A DNA stretch of 64,000 bases from Mnemiopsis leidyi (taxonomy: Eukaryota > Ctenophora > Tentaculata > Lobata > Bolinopsidae). Both the position numbers and the translations under genes were made by a program. Position 1 is the stretch's first letter. Every line of letters starts with the position of its first letter. This document shows, piece after piece, positions 25,208 through 36,500 of this stretch. The notes under the pieces are model-generated. The model did no database searches and was not told the origin of the DNA. It saw nothing but the letters and a program-made list of their open reading frames with translations. The DNA lies in assembly GCA_000226015.1 (NCBI GenBank), contig JH153122.1, forward strand, positions 456,738 through 520,737, read 5' to 3'.

Positions 25208-28200
25208 ATGATCAAGAAAACCAAAAACCAGTCTATTATCTACGGAGTGGTGTTGATTTTAACCGGTTATATCCTGTTTCTCATCATTCCTTCCCCAGTT
25301 CTTGACCATGCCATTTCAAATATTGAAATTCAATGTGAGTTATTCACGAAGCAGATGCTTAAGTTTATGACTTGCTCTCTGAAGTGAAGCTATGAATTTA
25401 AGCCGATTAATAGTATTAATTCAAACTGCAATATCAGACTTTGTTCAAATATACTGTTAGTTTTTCGAGGCACAATAAGTAGAAAACAAACTGAGACGAT
25501 GAATCATCAAACAAAATATATGTGCCAGGAAACTTTTCACTCCCCAAGACAACTTGTGAAATCTTGTCAGGGTTGTTAAAACGGACCGAAAATCAGAAAT
25601 ATCAAGAAATAAAACTTTCCCAAATCCGAGAATACTGCGTTGACAAGCTTGGAGTTACCTACAATTATAGCCGGTAAATGTTTTGTGTTTTTACGTGCTG
25701 ACCTCGGTCCGCGCTGTTCTGTCATTATTTTGAACAATTACGTTTCTCATACCACGGATGAACTCGATCAACGCAGCTAATTACAGTTCCCTACGTTCTT
25801 TCATACCATAATTGTTTGTATAGTAATTAGTTATCTTGTGATGGATATCCATTTAAAGATAATCATTATAATTACACAAAATTTGATATTGATATACTTG
25901 TATCATGACATTTTTATTGTTTAGATACAAGATGAGAGCCGATAAAAACCAATTTAAAGTTAAACGTTTCATAATGTTAATGAAAATTATGGATTCAAAC
26001 ATCAACATATCGTCAAATTATCTGCAGCCGATAAGCTGGGAAATGTAACAAGCAAGATAAATAAAATTCATTCCCAAAAAGAAACTCTATGATGGCTGAG
26101 TAGCGCAGAGCTTACGGCCAGGGACTTCCAATCGAGACTTCCAGAAGTCCTCGGTTCGAATCTCTGTGCTAACAGCAGCTGCACGTGGCGTCTGCGTCGT
26201 TGACGCTCTGCTAGTGGGAATCCGTTGAGTTTATGTAGCCCCCATGAGGTCGCCTCAGCCAAATTTACGGGAAACCATGTTTGAGGGTTAAATTATTGGC
26301 TACGCATGATGTGGTTGGTAAAACCGTCGCTGGCCGCGTATAAGATCCTTTGGTACTTGTTATAATTGGCAGGTTACATTATAACCATATGGCTGTTGCA
26401 TACACCGTCATACCGAATTCAAACAACTGTTAAACACAAAATTAAAAAAATGCCGCTGTTATATTCCCGTAGAAACCTTTAAATAAACGATCAACTTTGT
26501 ATTTTCCTCAGAAACCACCGACTTGATGAAGTGCCGGACGAATATTATGCAAAGTTGAACTATGTCGCTCAGCACCTGTTTATCAACGACGACTACAAGT
26601 TCATATACTTGTCTGTCCCCAAGGTGAATTTTAATTGTAAATTTACTTACTGTTTATAATTTACAACTAATCTGAATTAATGTCACGACTCACGTGTTTA
26701 TAACAACTTTCTCGATCTCTGTTAGTCGGGGCTATAATAGTATAATTTGAAGTATGAAGTACCAAAAAGCAAATATCGAAATATCAGCAATAATAAATCA
26801 ACTTCATTGCTTATTTAAGTTTTTAACGTTATATCGTGACCGGAAATGAATAAAATGCAACATTTTAGGTTTGTGGATCAATCCTCATTTATGTGATAAC
26901 TTCCTGCTAGATACCAGTCAGCTAGATCTCAAGCACTATAACAGTCATGTGAATTAATCATTGCGGTCGTGTCTAGAAAAGGCTCAAACTATAAAAAGTA
27001 ATTACTAGGAAGCGATCCACTACAACAACCTTAACTTCACCAAGGTAGTAACGGCTAGAACGTATCCTTAAAAAGGTCTGTCTCCACTTTACCAATGTTT
27101 ACAAAAAATCAAAAGTTGGAACTGCTAATTGAAAAAATTCTGTAAAATCGTCTTGGCAGACATGACATCATACCGGTAACAGTAAAACCCGCCTAAGGGT
27201 TCTCAGAGGAGGTTCTTTTAAGTTATCGTCCGCGTCTATGAGAATATATGGATTCTGCAGTTCAAAGAAAAAGTAAATATTGTTCATAAATACTGATAGT
27301 TGATAAATTTGGACGAGCTATCTATAGTGAAAAACCCATTTCAACAAGATATTGATTCCAAAGTACTATAGGAGTATATAGGGTCTGGATTGTGAAATTC
27401 ATAGTCGAACGAAGTGATTTTATGACTAATTGACTTAAGTAGTCTCGCATAGGGAGAGTGCCGAGTTGGCAAGTTACATCCACTTATAAGCTTCACAGTA
27501 CTGCACTCATCAATTACAAGCGATGTGTTAGCGATGAAATTGACATGACTTTAATCATATGTTCATTAAGTTTCTAATGACTTACGCTAACGTTCCGTAA
27601 GTAGATTTATCGCCTTATTTTAGGCTTAACGCGCATCTGTTCGGCCATAATTACCTCTGGTGCCTCACCATATAAACTGCGATTATTCACCGAATGAACA
27701 AATTACTGAGGTGATCAAAAATGCTGTTACGTGAATGAAATTTCACTAAATTAACATTTATCAATCCGATTATAATTAGCCGGAAACCTGGCCTTTGATC
27801 GCCATCACTGAGCAAAAGTATGAAAATAGATATTTTCTTCCCCTCCTGTCACATATAATATATATCATTCTATAAATACCCCTTCGTGCATTAAACATCA
27901 AAGAATTTATGGAAATCTTTTAAAGCGGTTATTGGCAGGTGGCGTGCAGCAACTGGAAGCGGCTGCTTCTTCGTTTGAAAAACGTGACGAACGAAAACAA
28001 GTTGGCTTGGCCCCACTCGAACGGGGACCACAAACGCTTGGTGAGAGGAAATCTAATTTCTTGATTTATAACGCTATATTTGTTAAAGATACGCTCATTT
28101 TATATGCTCAATTTCGGTTTAACTTATAGGGTGATATAGAAATAAACTAATATATTATGATGACATTTTCCAAGTTGAGATTTTAAGATGGATTATTGAT

Positions 28201-31058
28201 CCTAAAATATAAGTTATAAAGATACCTCCCTGAGACGACGTGGTTACTAGACGTCGTAGTCACATTGACATATATGCTAACCATATTGCAGTCAACCATA
28301 AGAGGAAGGTTTTATTTAACCTGGAACCAACCCCTCCGACTTTCTGAACAATAGGATGCAGCGATCACTAAAATTACAGATCAAATTAATTAGGTCGTAT
28401 AATAAACATGCAGACTAGGAATTACAGTTGACAGTAGACTGATCACTTATATTCAGTATCTTTCCTTAACGTAGGAGAACGCTACTTAACCTGTTTTATT
28501 GAATAAATTTAAGGAAGTTATCTCAGAAATCACTTAATTGGCCAAGTTTAGCTATTCTTTGCACGATCTTCTCATTGTGGAATTATAGCAACGTGTATCG
28601 TGTATAACTATTTAATGTCTCGCAAAACATTGTATTTGTATCACACCCCCTCCCCCCTAATTAAGCTAAATATTTATATAATTCCAAATTTAGTGACCTA
28701 GAAAGACCACTAGGACGCCTAATATCACATCTACTCTTAACAACTCCGGTATCCTTCTATAGTCTAAATAACCACGGTACACTTTTACTGTTAGTCCAAC
28801 CAACAATATAGAACGATTTAACTAACCTAAATAACAACAGCTTGTTATCCCTCTAGGTGGACCTGCCTAGAGAGGAATGGAGGGCGGTACTACAAGACTA
28901 CGGCTACTACAAGTTTGCCTTTGTCAGGAACCCCTGGACAAGACTCGTCAGTGCCTACGTGGACCGGTTCACCAGACACGACAAATGGTGGTATGGATTC
29001 ATACAACAGTGAGTATATTTATCAAACAATAAACATGCACACCAAGTGTCTTTGTTCAACTGTAAGTGTCTTTGTTCAACTGTAAGTGTCTTTGTTCTAT
29101 AGTACCTTATTGTTATGAACAAAATACTATAACGATTAACATCCGATGGTGATGGATCGATTATCATCGAAGTATGTTACAAAATCCAACACCTCGATAA
29201 AGCAGCTTCAAAGTTTCATTGTAATTTTGTTTAGATCAATCGTAATTCTTAGAATTCATAGGCATCTTCAACTCTCAAAATACTTACGTTGAACTTAGAA
29301 CTGGGAATCAATGCTCAGACTCTTCATCAAATCATAATTTTACAGATATAATTGCTTTTTTATTTACGATTTGATAAAGTAGCTTTCAGTTCAAGGTTTT
29401 ATAAGCGCAGCTATATCTGAGTCTGCTATATCAAACAGTCGTCACCTATCTTAAAGTTAACGTACCACCCCTGAAGTTGCATTGAAGTGAGAAATCTGAG
29501 CTTCAACGAAATGGAAGCTTTCGCAACATCCTCGATTCCGCATAAAATTGAGGAAAATAGCCTGCATTTGTCAAGATGCTTGCGCATGCCGACAAATTTT
29601 CAGCAGAAATACAGTGATGGGACGAAACCTTTATCGACGCAAACAACCTAGTGCAATTAGCACTTAGAATGCGAGTGTCTGCAAATGAAAACAAATTCAA
29701 AAAGTTCGGCCGTAATAGATATGCACCAAAATTTGACTCAATGCAAACAAAATTCGCCGCGGTTTATTCCCATGCCATAAAACATACTTAAGAATAGAAC
29801 AGTGTCTTGAATATTAAATCTCACCCACAGTAATTCATACAATAACAACGCGATTCAGAGCGCACAGATTTGTTACACCACGATAATGGTACAATGAAAA
29901 GAGTGTGTCATTGTTCATGCAATGTGAAGTGTAACATGATTCATCGAAGCGATTTGATGTTTTTTGGCGGAGAATTTTGATTAATAATTTTGAGTATTAG
30001 TTGATAATTGGTATTTAGCAAGCTTCATATTTCGGGATAGCCTCCTGTAGGAGGCAACGCCCAATACTAATGCTTCTACAGATCCACACGAATCTGCATA
30101 AGTGGGTAGATATAATGTCATACCTATGCGTGTGCTACCTAAAACCGGTGTAAAACTTTAAAATTGCTATATCAACAAAAAAATTACTATCGCAACAATA
30201 AATTGCAGTTTAAGTTTGCCGCTTATTTTAAAGTGAAAAAAGTTTATATTTTGACTCAAGTTATCGGCCGATTGAAAATTATCATTAATATAAACCACTT
30301 TGCTCTAAGGACAGAAGGGAAACGCATGATAAAAAATCATAGAGTAGGAGCAACGGAGAATGAAATAAACGAAGGAAGTGATGTGAAATTCAAAGAGTTT
30401 GTTGAAGATATCTTAGACCATCATAACAAGTGTCCCAATGAAAAAGTTGCAGTTGTAAGTATAATATAGATTAAATTTCAATTGTGATAGCCTTAAGTTG
30501 TTAATTAAATCAATCTTTTTTGATGTGTTGATTTGCATGATTTAAAATATTTAACGTTTATTGCTTAGGAATAGGATAGAGCCAATATTGGAGAAGTTTG
30601 CAAAAATTTGTGACTTTTGTTTTGAGAAAGATTAGGGACAGAGATGGTTTTTCAACTATCTGCTTGGTTAACACAGCGAAAGCAATAGTTTAATTCACTT
30701 CCAAACTCCTCAGAATCTAAACGAACACTGGAACCCACAGTTTTTCATAGCCGGACTCTGTCATCCCTGGATAGAATACGACTTTATCGGACGCTACGAG
30801 GAGCTGGACACAGCATCTCTGGAAGTATTCAAGAAAGTTCACATGCCTGATTTCATTGACAAGTTTCCCAAACCCTCCCGAAATAGCTCTACCGTTCTCA
30901 GAGCTGCAGTAGAATACTCCTTGCTGGACACCGAACTTTTGGTGAATTTAAGCAAGCAGTTTCGACCAGACTTTGAAATGCTTGGATATGAGGCACCAAT
31001 GGAGTTGTCACACATCCTCCCTTCCATTGGATTTGAATTTGATGAGGAGAGCGTCTGA
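25208..31058 (+). CDS. Carbohydrate sulfotransferase, CHST8-14 (HNK-1/chondroitin 4-O) family
   Basis: A Golgi type II enzyme expected to transfer sulfate from PAPS to a glycan, probably chondroitin/dermatan or an N-glycan. Seven exons join in phase: 25208-25334, 25571-25673, 26512-26623, 27939-28040, 28857-29008, 30310-30454, 30714-31058, giving 361 residues; human CHST11 is about the same length. Residues 9-27 are a signal anchor (SIIYGVVLILTGYILFLII). The PAPS 5'-phosphosulfate loop is SVPKVACSNWKRL at about 111, split by an intron after the Lys. The 3'-phosphate motif FVRNPWTRLVSAYVDRF is at about 170. The family C-terminal signature is clear: NEHWNPQ, LCHPWIEYDFIGRYEEL and a closing FEMLGY. 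The start is the first Met before the anchor. The exact acceptor glycan and orthology within CHST8-14 cannot be read from the sequence. Confidence 0.94.
26091..26380 (+). mobile_element. tRNA-derived SINE-like insertion in sulfotransferase intron 2
   Basis: A pol III A-box-like TGGCTGAGTAGC (26093-26104) is followed 60 bases later by a B-box GGTTCGAATCT (26153-26163). The spacing fits a tRNA with a long variable arm (Ser/Leu type). The T-arm and acceptor stems do not pair properly, so it is not a working tRNA gene. A tRNA-unrelated tail follows; the 3' boundary is a guess. Confidence 0.5.
29044..29098 (+). repeat. 20-bp tandem repeat containing GTAAGT, 2.7 copies, in sulfotransferase intron 5
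   Basis: The unit aagtgtctttgttcaactgt starts at 29044, 29064 and 29084, the last partial. Each junction creates tgtaagtg, a consensus-like 5' splice site, only 55 and 75 bases after the real donor at 29009. Confidence 0.9.
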
Positions 31059-31348
31059 AGAAATTTTGCACTTTGAATTAAATGCTTTTAAGTAATATGG
31101 TTCTATTAATTTCATCAAAGACATTGAAAGATTGGAGTTTATATAGAAAACCAATTTTATGATACAAACTGACAAAATTTCATTGTTAAACACTAACAAC
31201 AATCATTATGTTTGTTAAAAGTGATTAATTTATCTAATTACCAATTTATCTAATCACCATTCATTCAAAGAACCATGCTGCAATCACCATTATAAAAATT
31301 CAAAAGTATTGATTAAAAATGTCAACACTGTGATTAAGTGATTTCTGT

Positions 31349-32063
31349 TCATCCCACCGGTTTCTCACAAGTCAATTTGTTCGACGCGTGATTTATCAGT
31401 GGTGGTTTACCACAAATAAGTACCTCTTCAACAAGTCTATCCATTTCACCGTAACTAAGGGATGGCATCGATTGTGAAGTCTGCAAAGTTGCCCCAAACG
31501 GCTTTTGCTTTGTCCTCAATGACTTCTTGAAAGACTTCTTGATGTTGTTCTTGAACTCTTCAGTGGACGTCACTGATGGGAAGAGGCTTATTGTTGAGAG
31601 TTTGAGGTTGTTTAGATTTATCTGACTCATGGCTTTGACTTCACAGGAAGTACTTACAAAAGTGTTGCTTCTGTCAAGGAGACCTTCGTCCGATCGTAGT
31701 TTGGTCTTCGATTCTGGTGATTCAGTTGTTTAAGGAACTTAAAGATAACAATATGTCAAGTGTTTATTCCAGAAGGTTACTTTAGATCAATCATCTTAAT
31801 GTCACGTCGTCACGAAGATAAATTGGTTGCTGCAAGATAAATCAAACAAGTGGTAAAAAGTTTTGAAATTAAAATAGATCATATGCCAATTATTCATGTT
31901 CAAAACCTTTCCTGTCCGGTGAGAGTTGCATCTGCAAGCAAGAAAGATCGGGAAGAGAGTATTTCATACATTTTCTATTCGATTTGAACAAAGTGCCCGA
32001 ATCAGTCAGCCCATTGTAAACAACAAACTTTCTTTGAAAGGAACTTCCATCACCGAGCTTCAT
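31349..32063 (-). CDS. Candidate orphan two-exon gene, 173 residues, function unknown
   Basis: Exon 1 (32063-31907) begins with ATG preceded in frame by a stop and stays open for 52 codons, with motifs KFVVYNGLTDSGTLF and MKYSLPDLSCLQM. Exon 2 (31713-31349) follows in phase 1 and ends with TGA. The joined protein is Ser/Lys-rich and polar, with no signal peptide, membrane segment or recognised domain. Two short segments look alike (KYSLPDLSCLQM and SQSMPSLSYGEM). The donor (AAAG-GTTTTG) is weak, which is the main doubt. The gene would converge on the sulfotransferase, with 290 bases between the stops, and diverge from the filamin-like gene. It could instead be two unrelated open stretches. 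Confidence 0.4.
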
Positions 32064-32323
32064 ATTCTGCCCTGATTATTTTTCACGTACGAAATAACAA
32101 AAAACCTCAAATCTAAGTCATTGCAACTGACAATGAGGATCAGTACACAATACTCTAAGCAGTTCACCGGACCAGTTTGAACTCACTATCTGTGGTAAAA
32201 CTCAGACAGTCGCTCATTGGATGACAGTCATCACGTGATGTGCAGCTGATAACGGCAATAGGTAGTTCTACACGTTCAAATTTTAAACCAGGCCAGATTG
32301 CTTGCTTGCTATCTTATATCTGC
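32064..32323. promoter_or_regulatory. Candidate bidirectional promoter: inverted CCAAT box and palindromic E-box
   Basis: Between the two divergent candidate starts lie ATTGG (32216-32220, an inverted CCAAT box) and, nine bases on, catcacgtgatg (32229-32240), a perfect 12-bp palindrome centred on CACGTG. TCACGTGA is the preferred site of USF/MITF/TFE-type bHLH-zip factors in animals. Paired CCAAT and E-box elements are common in TATA-less animal promoters. The role depends on the two flanking starts, neither of which is proven. Confidence 0.4.
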
Positions 32324-32344
32324 ATGACATGGTCGAGATATGAG
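32324..32344 (+). CDS. Possible first coding exon of the filamin-like gene
   Basis: ATG followed by six codons (MTWSRYE) ends at a GTTAGT donor in phase 0, the phase needed by the exon starting at 33577. No better upstream exon was found between 32064 and 33576. Seven codons are too few to prove it; a transcript is needed. Confidence 0.25.
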
Positions 32345-33576
32345 GTTAGTTAATAAAGCACGACTAGCATGTTAGCAGGCTATATAAGCAATGTTAGCAC
32401 TTGATATTTCTTTCAATTACAGTTTAAAGTGATTTGGAGACCTTGATAATGATAGTTATGGTCCAGACAGCCGACGTTGGTGTTTAATGTTTTTGTGGTT
32501 TTGATTCTAATTATTACAACTTAAAGATGTCCCAATAGTAACGAAATAGAGCCAAAGCAATCCGTCGCGGTTATGATAATTACTTATGAAATATGAATAC
32601 ATGATTTTTGCGTGGAGAACATTTTCACACCAACTGAAAGTTGAACATGAAAACATAAATAAGGAAATTGCTCCAAAATATCATTTGCGCTTTATAACGA
32701 AAAGCAACTATAAGGATTGGTATTCAAGATGTTTAACTTGAAGAAATGAAATTTAAATCATATTTAACAATTATAAATTTCCTTGTTATACGTCTGATAC
32801 TTAATACTCAATGTTTTTTGGAAATTCGGATTTTTCCTGTAATGATAACAAAAAGTTTTACCATTTCATTCCGCAGAACATTAAAATTTGGATCAAACAG
32901 TGCGTTTAACTGATATTTCATTCAAAAGCTCTTGGTTCTGAATGGCTCAATATAAAGTGCTTCATGATGCTCATAAGTTATTATAAGAAAACAGTTAGTA
33001 CAACTATTTGATAAGGCAAGTACCGTGTGTAATTCTCATTTTTACTGTAAGGACTAAGCTAGGAGATATAGCTTCAAATAGAAAATGAATACTTCCGTAG
33101 AGCTTTGAATAATTTCGAAGTACCATGCGGATAACAATCTAAATCTTTTTTATAAATCGACAGTTATGAGAGTCATCTTATATTTGACTTATGGCTAATA
33201 AGACCCTTCTTGGTTAGAATCAATTAAGCAATTAGATAATTGCTCTTTTGGTCTTATAGTACTTTAATAATCCTACGCACGTCACACGATGTAGCTATCT
33301 GCTATATCGCTACATAAAGCTATAAAGTAATAATAAAAGTCTCCAGACGGTGCAGACAGCTACTATTTATTGAAATGTTGCAAGCTAAACACGTAAGTCG
33401 AACTTTCCAAGTTTTGTGTGAAATCATTTTTGATGAATCCTGGCAATTCGTTTGCTTTTCAAGTCTTAACGCAACTTTCATGCCTATGTATATATAACTG
33501 ATAAGCTTGATTATCATAGTTTTTGATGCGTATATATTTTCTTAGGAAAATTTAATGATAACCTGTATTCGTGCAG

Positions 33577-36500
33577 ATATATGACGTACAAGTAGATAAT
33601 TTCAAAGAATTGAAGATACCTCTATGGGTCGAGGGCAGCGAGGAAAAACGTCGATGTCTAATTTTCCATGTCAGAATCGGTACGTGCGTTAAAATATTGT
33701 TTTTTCATGCAAGTAATAGATGTATCGGGCATTAGTTCAATTATAAGTAAGTTAATATTACTTTCTACTCAGTGTATTGCTTTTTCATTAATCTTTTATA
33801 GGTTTTTGTAATGATTAAGGTTGATGTTGAACATTGATATATTGACTTCCGGATACTTATTTTGAAGCCATTTCTCAGGAACTATACAGCTATAAAAGGA
33901 AAAGAAGAAAAAGTCGCAAAAAGCCAAAAATCATCACATATGAGAGCTTTACATCAGAATCAGAATCTATGCAAACTTTGCCTGAAACTCAAAAAATCAT
34001 AAAAGATAAACCAGTCAAAAGAAAAAAATCGTTCGTAAAACGACTGGCGGTACTGTTCAAGAAAGATAAAGGTAGCTGCGAATTAATTTCAACTAAAAAG
34101 AGGATATTGTCACCTGTTAAATGTGTTCACCCCCACATGCCTCACCCACCAAAGAACTACACATCTGGCTACCAAAAGAGCTGTGCTCAAAACCTTAACT
34201 TTACAATCCCACACGGAGAGACCCAACCATTTTGCAATTGTAGACAGCCCATCACAGTTGCTGAAACTCGTATGAAAACTCTAAAACCAGGGAGCTTTGA
34301 AGACTCAGAACGTTTTGACGTCATCAGCGTGTGTCAATGTGGTTGTCCTATAGACAGAAACAAAACACAGCCCGACTACTGTGCTTGTCAAAGTCCCACT
34401 CCAAAGACGACAGACGTGTCACTGTGCGAGTGCGGAAGCAAAGTTAACCCATCCTACTTTTCCAAGGCAGAAAGTGAGTGTTCCTGCACGGAAAGTTTGG
34501 TGGAAGCACCGTGTGAGACATGTAAACAAGCTGGGAGGAGATCTAGCGTGCTGTTCGGGAGTGGTGATATCATCAGTGGTAGCCGTGTCGGAGACTCGGC
34601 CCACAGACACGCTCCATCTCCAGATCTGTCCTCAGAGGTTACCTTGTCCCTGTCACGGGCTGGGCCAGGGTGTTGGCCGAGGAAACGTAAACCCAGGATT
34701 ACGGTTAAACGGAAACCTATCACAAGGGTCCGACGTCGATCCGGTTCATCAACAAATACCTCGACTGCCTCGCAGTCTACGATACGAGCTGGGAAAAAAG
34801 TGGATTTGGTAAGAAAAAACCATAAAACTAGAGTGATTTGCGACTTTTCGAGTGATTCAAGCTCTGAAGCTTCACTTTTGTCTAGAAAAAAACACCGAGC
34901 AAAACCTGAAACTGTGACTGGCTGCTTTGGTGGTATAAACGCAAAACGGACTACGATTATCACAGATAGTGACAGTAGTTTAACGTCTGTATCAGATCTA
35001 TCGGACCAAGATGCGACCGTAAACCCTAGAATAAAAAGTTTGGGAAATCAAGGCAAACCTGACACTGTTAGTTACTGCAAGTGTAAATTTCAATCGGGAA
35101 GCTCTCCGCTCTGCGCTGTAACTTCAATAAATAAAAGTGGTGTCGAGTCAGCAGGTCTAGCACCGAAACCGCAATTAAAAAAGAATAAGTTTGGCTTCTG
35201 CTGTTCAAATGTACCGGAGAGCGAATCGAATACAAGTTCTTTAATCGAAACTGCCATACTCAATAATGACACCACGATCTGCAAAGATTGCAAGATTAGT
35301 GCAAATAGCGAGCAGGATGTCAGCTATTGCAAATGCCATAAGAGAAACCCAGCAGTGTCAAACTTAAAGACTAATTCAAGTTCTCATGTGCCGATAATGC
35401 CACATAATATGTTGACGCCCTCCTGCCACTGCTTTAGACCTGCATTGTACAACCAGTACCACCATATAAGTGGATGCACCTGCAGACCCAATATCAAACA
35501 CTTCCAAGAATGTGAAACCAAAGATTATCCTAAAGTTTCAGAAAATTCGTCGTCTCAACCAACTCATTCATCTAAAAACTTTGCCTGCACCACGCTCATG
35601 GAGTGCTCCGCTACCCAACCTAATTCTAAGAAAGACATAGTTTATGAGGAGAGTTCCTCTGATCAGGGAGTTTCTGGTTCCTCTCTTCATGTTAGCCTAC
35701 AAGTGAGCAGTGATGGTTCAGTACAGAACTGTCAGCCACCTAGTGAGACTCAGCTGATAGATACAGATTCGTCTCATTTGGTTCCAGTTCCACCAACAGA
35801 TGTCGAGCAGTCAAACTCTATTAGTTCAGATGGAATCTTGACGCTTGCGAAGACAGTAACGGAATCAGAACTTCTTAAAAGTCATGCGATTGCGAATCAA
35901 CCGATGATTGATCCTAAACAAGCAATAATTTTGAGTCAATCAGGATCTTTTGCAGACGCCGTCAATTTTAGTCAAACAATAATTGAGGGAGAGCAAAACG
36001 TCTCTAATCAGGCTTGTGATTCGAATCATCAAACCGTGGTTCATGATCACCAGCAAATTTCCAATAAACAAGCAGCGCCTGCTTCCCAGCAATCGTGTTT
36101 GATGTCAAATTCATCGCAGCCGCGGCAGTCTCAATTTGAGCCAGTTCTATTAAACCGGGGCTCACCTGTCAAGCTTATGTGCAGGTTTTGTAGCAACCAC
36201 ACACCTACTCCAGATTCTGTTGACATGCTCTGCGAGCTTTGCACGCTGATTCAAAGCAGGCAAACACCTGACGCTTGTGTGTCGGAAAAACAGGATAATA
36301 TCTCCATAATACCCAAAAACGTTTCTGTTTACAACAGATCTGAAGAATTCGAAAGTCCCACGTGGCTCCGAGAAAGAGCATCTCTTTCGAGCCCTCTTCC
36401 CATCTCTAGTTACACATCTACTTTTGATAAGAATGAGGAAAAGTTTGCTCCCTGTGAGGTTATTCCTGTCATCAGTACTTCCTCTGGACAGTATATAGAT

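Noticed and set aside
26091-26170. A functional tRNA gene
   Set aside because: A- and B-box-like motifs are present, but the T-arm and acceptor stem do not pair, so a SINE relic is more likely.
34381-34963. 143- and 169-residue alternative frames in the N-terminal exon of the filamin-like gene
   Set aside because: They overlap the long open frame that joins in phase to neighbouring exons on both sides.
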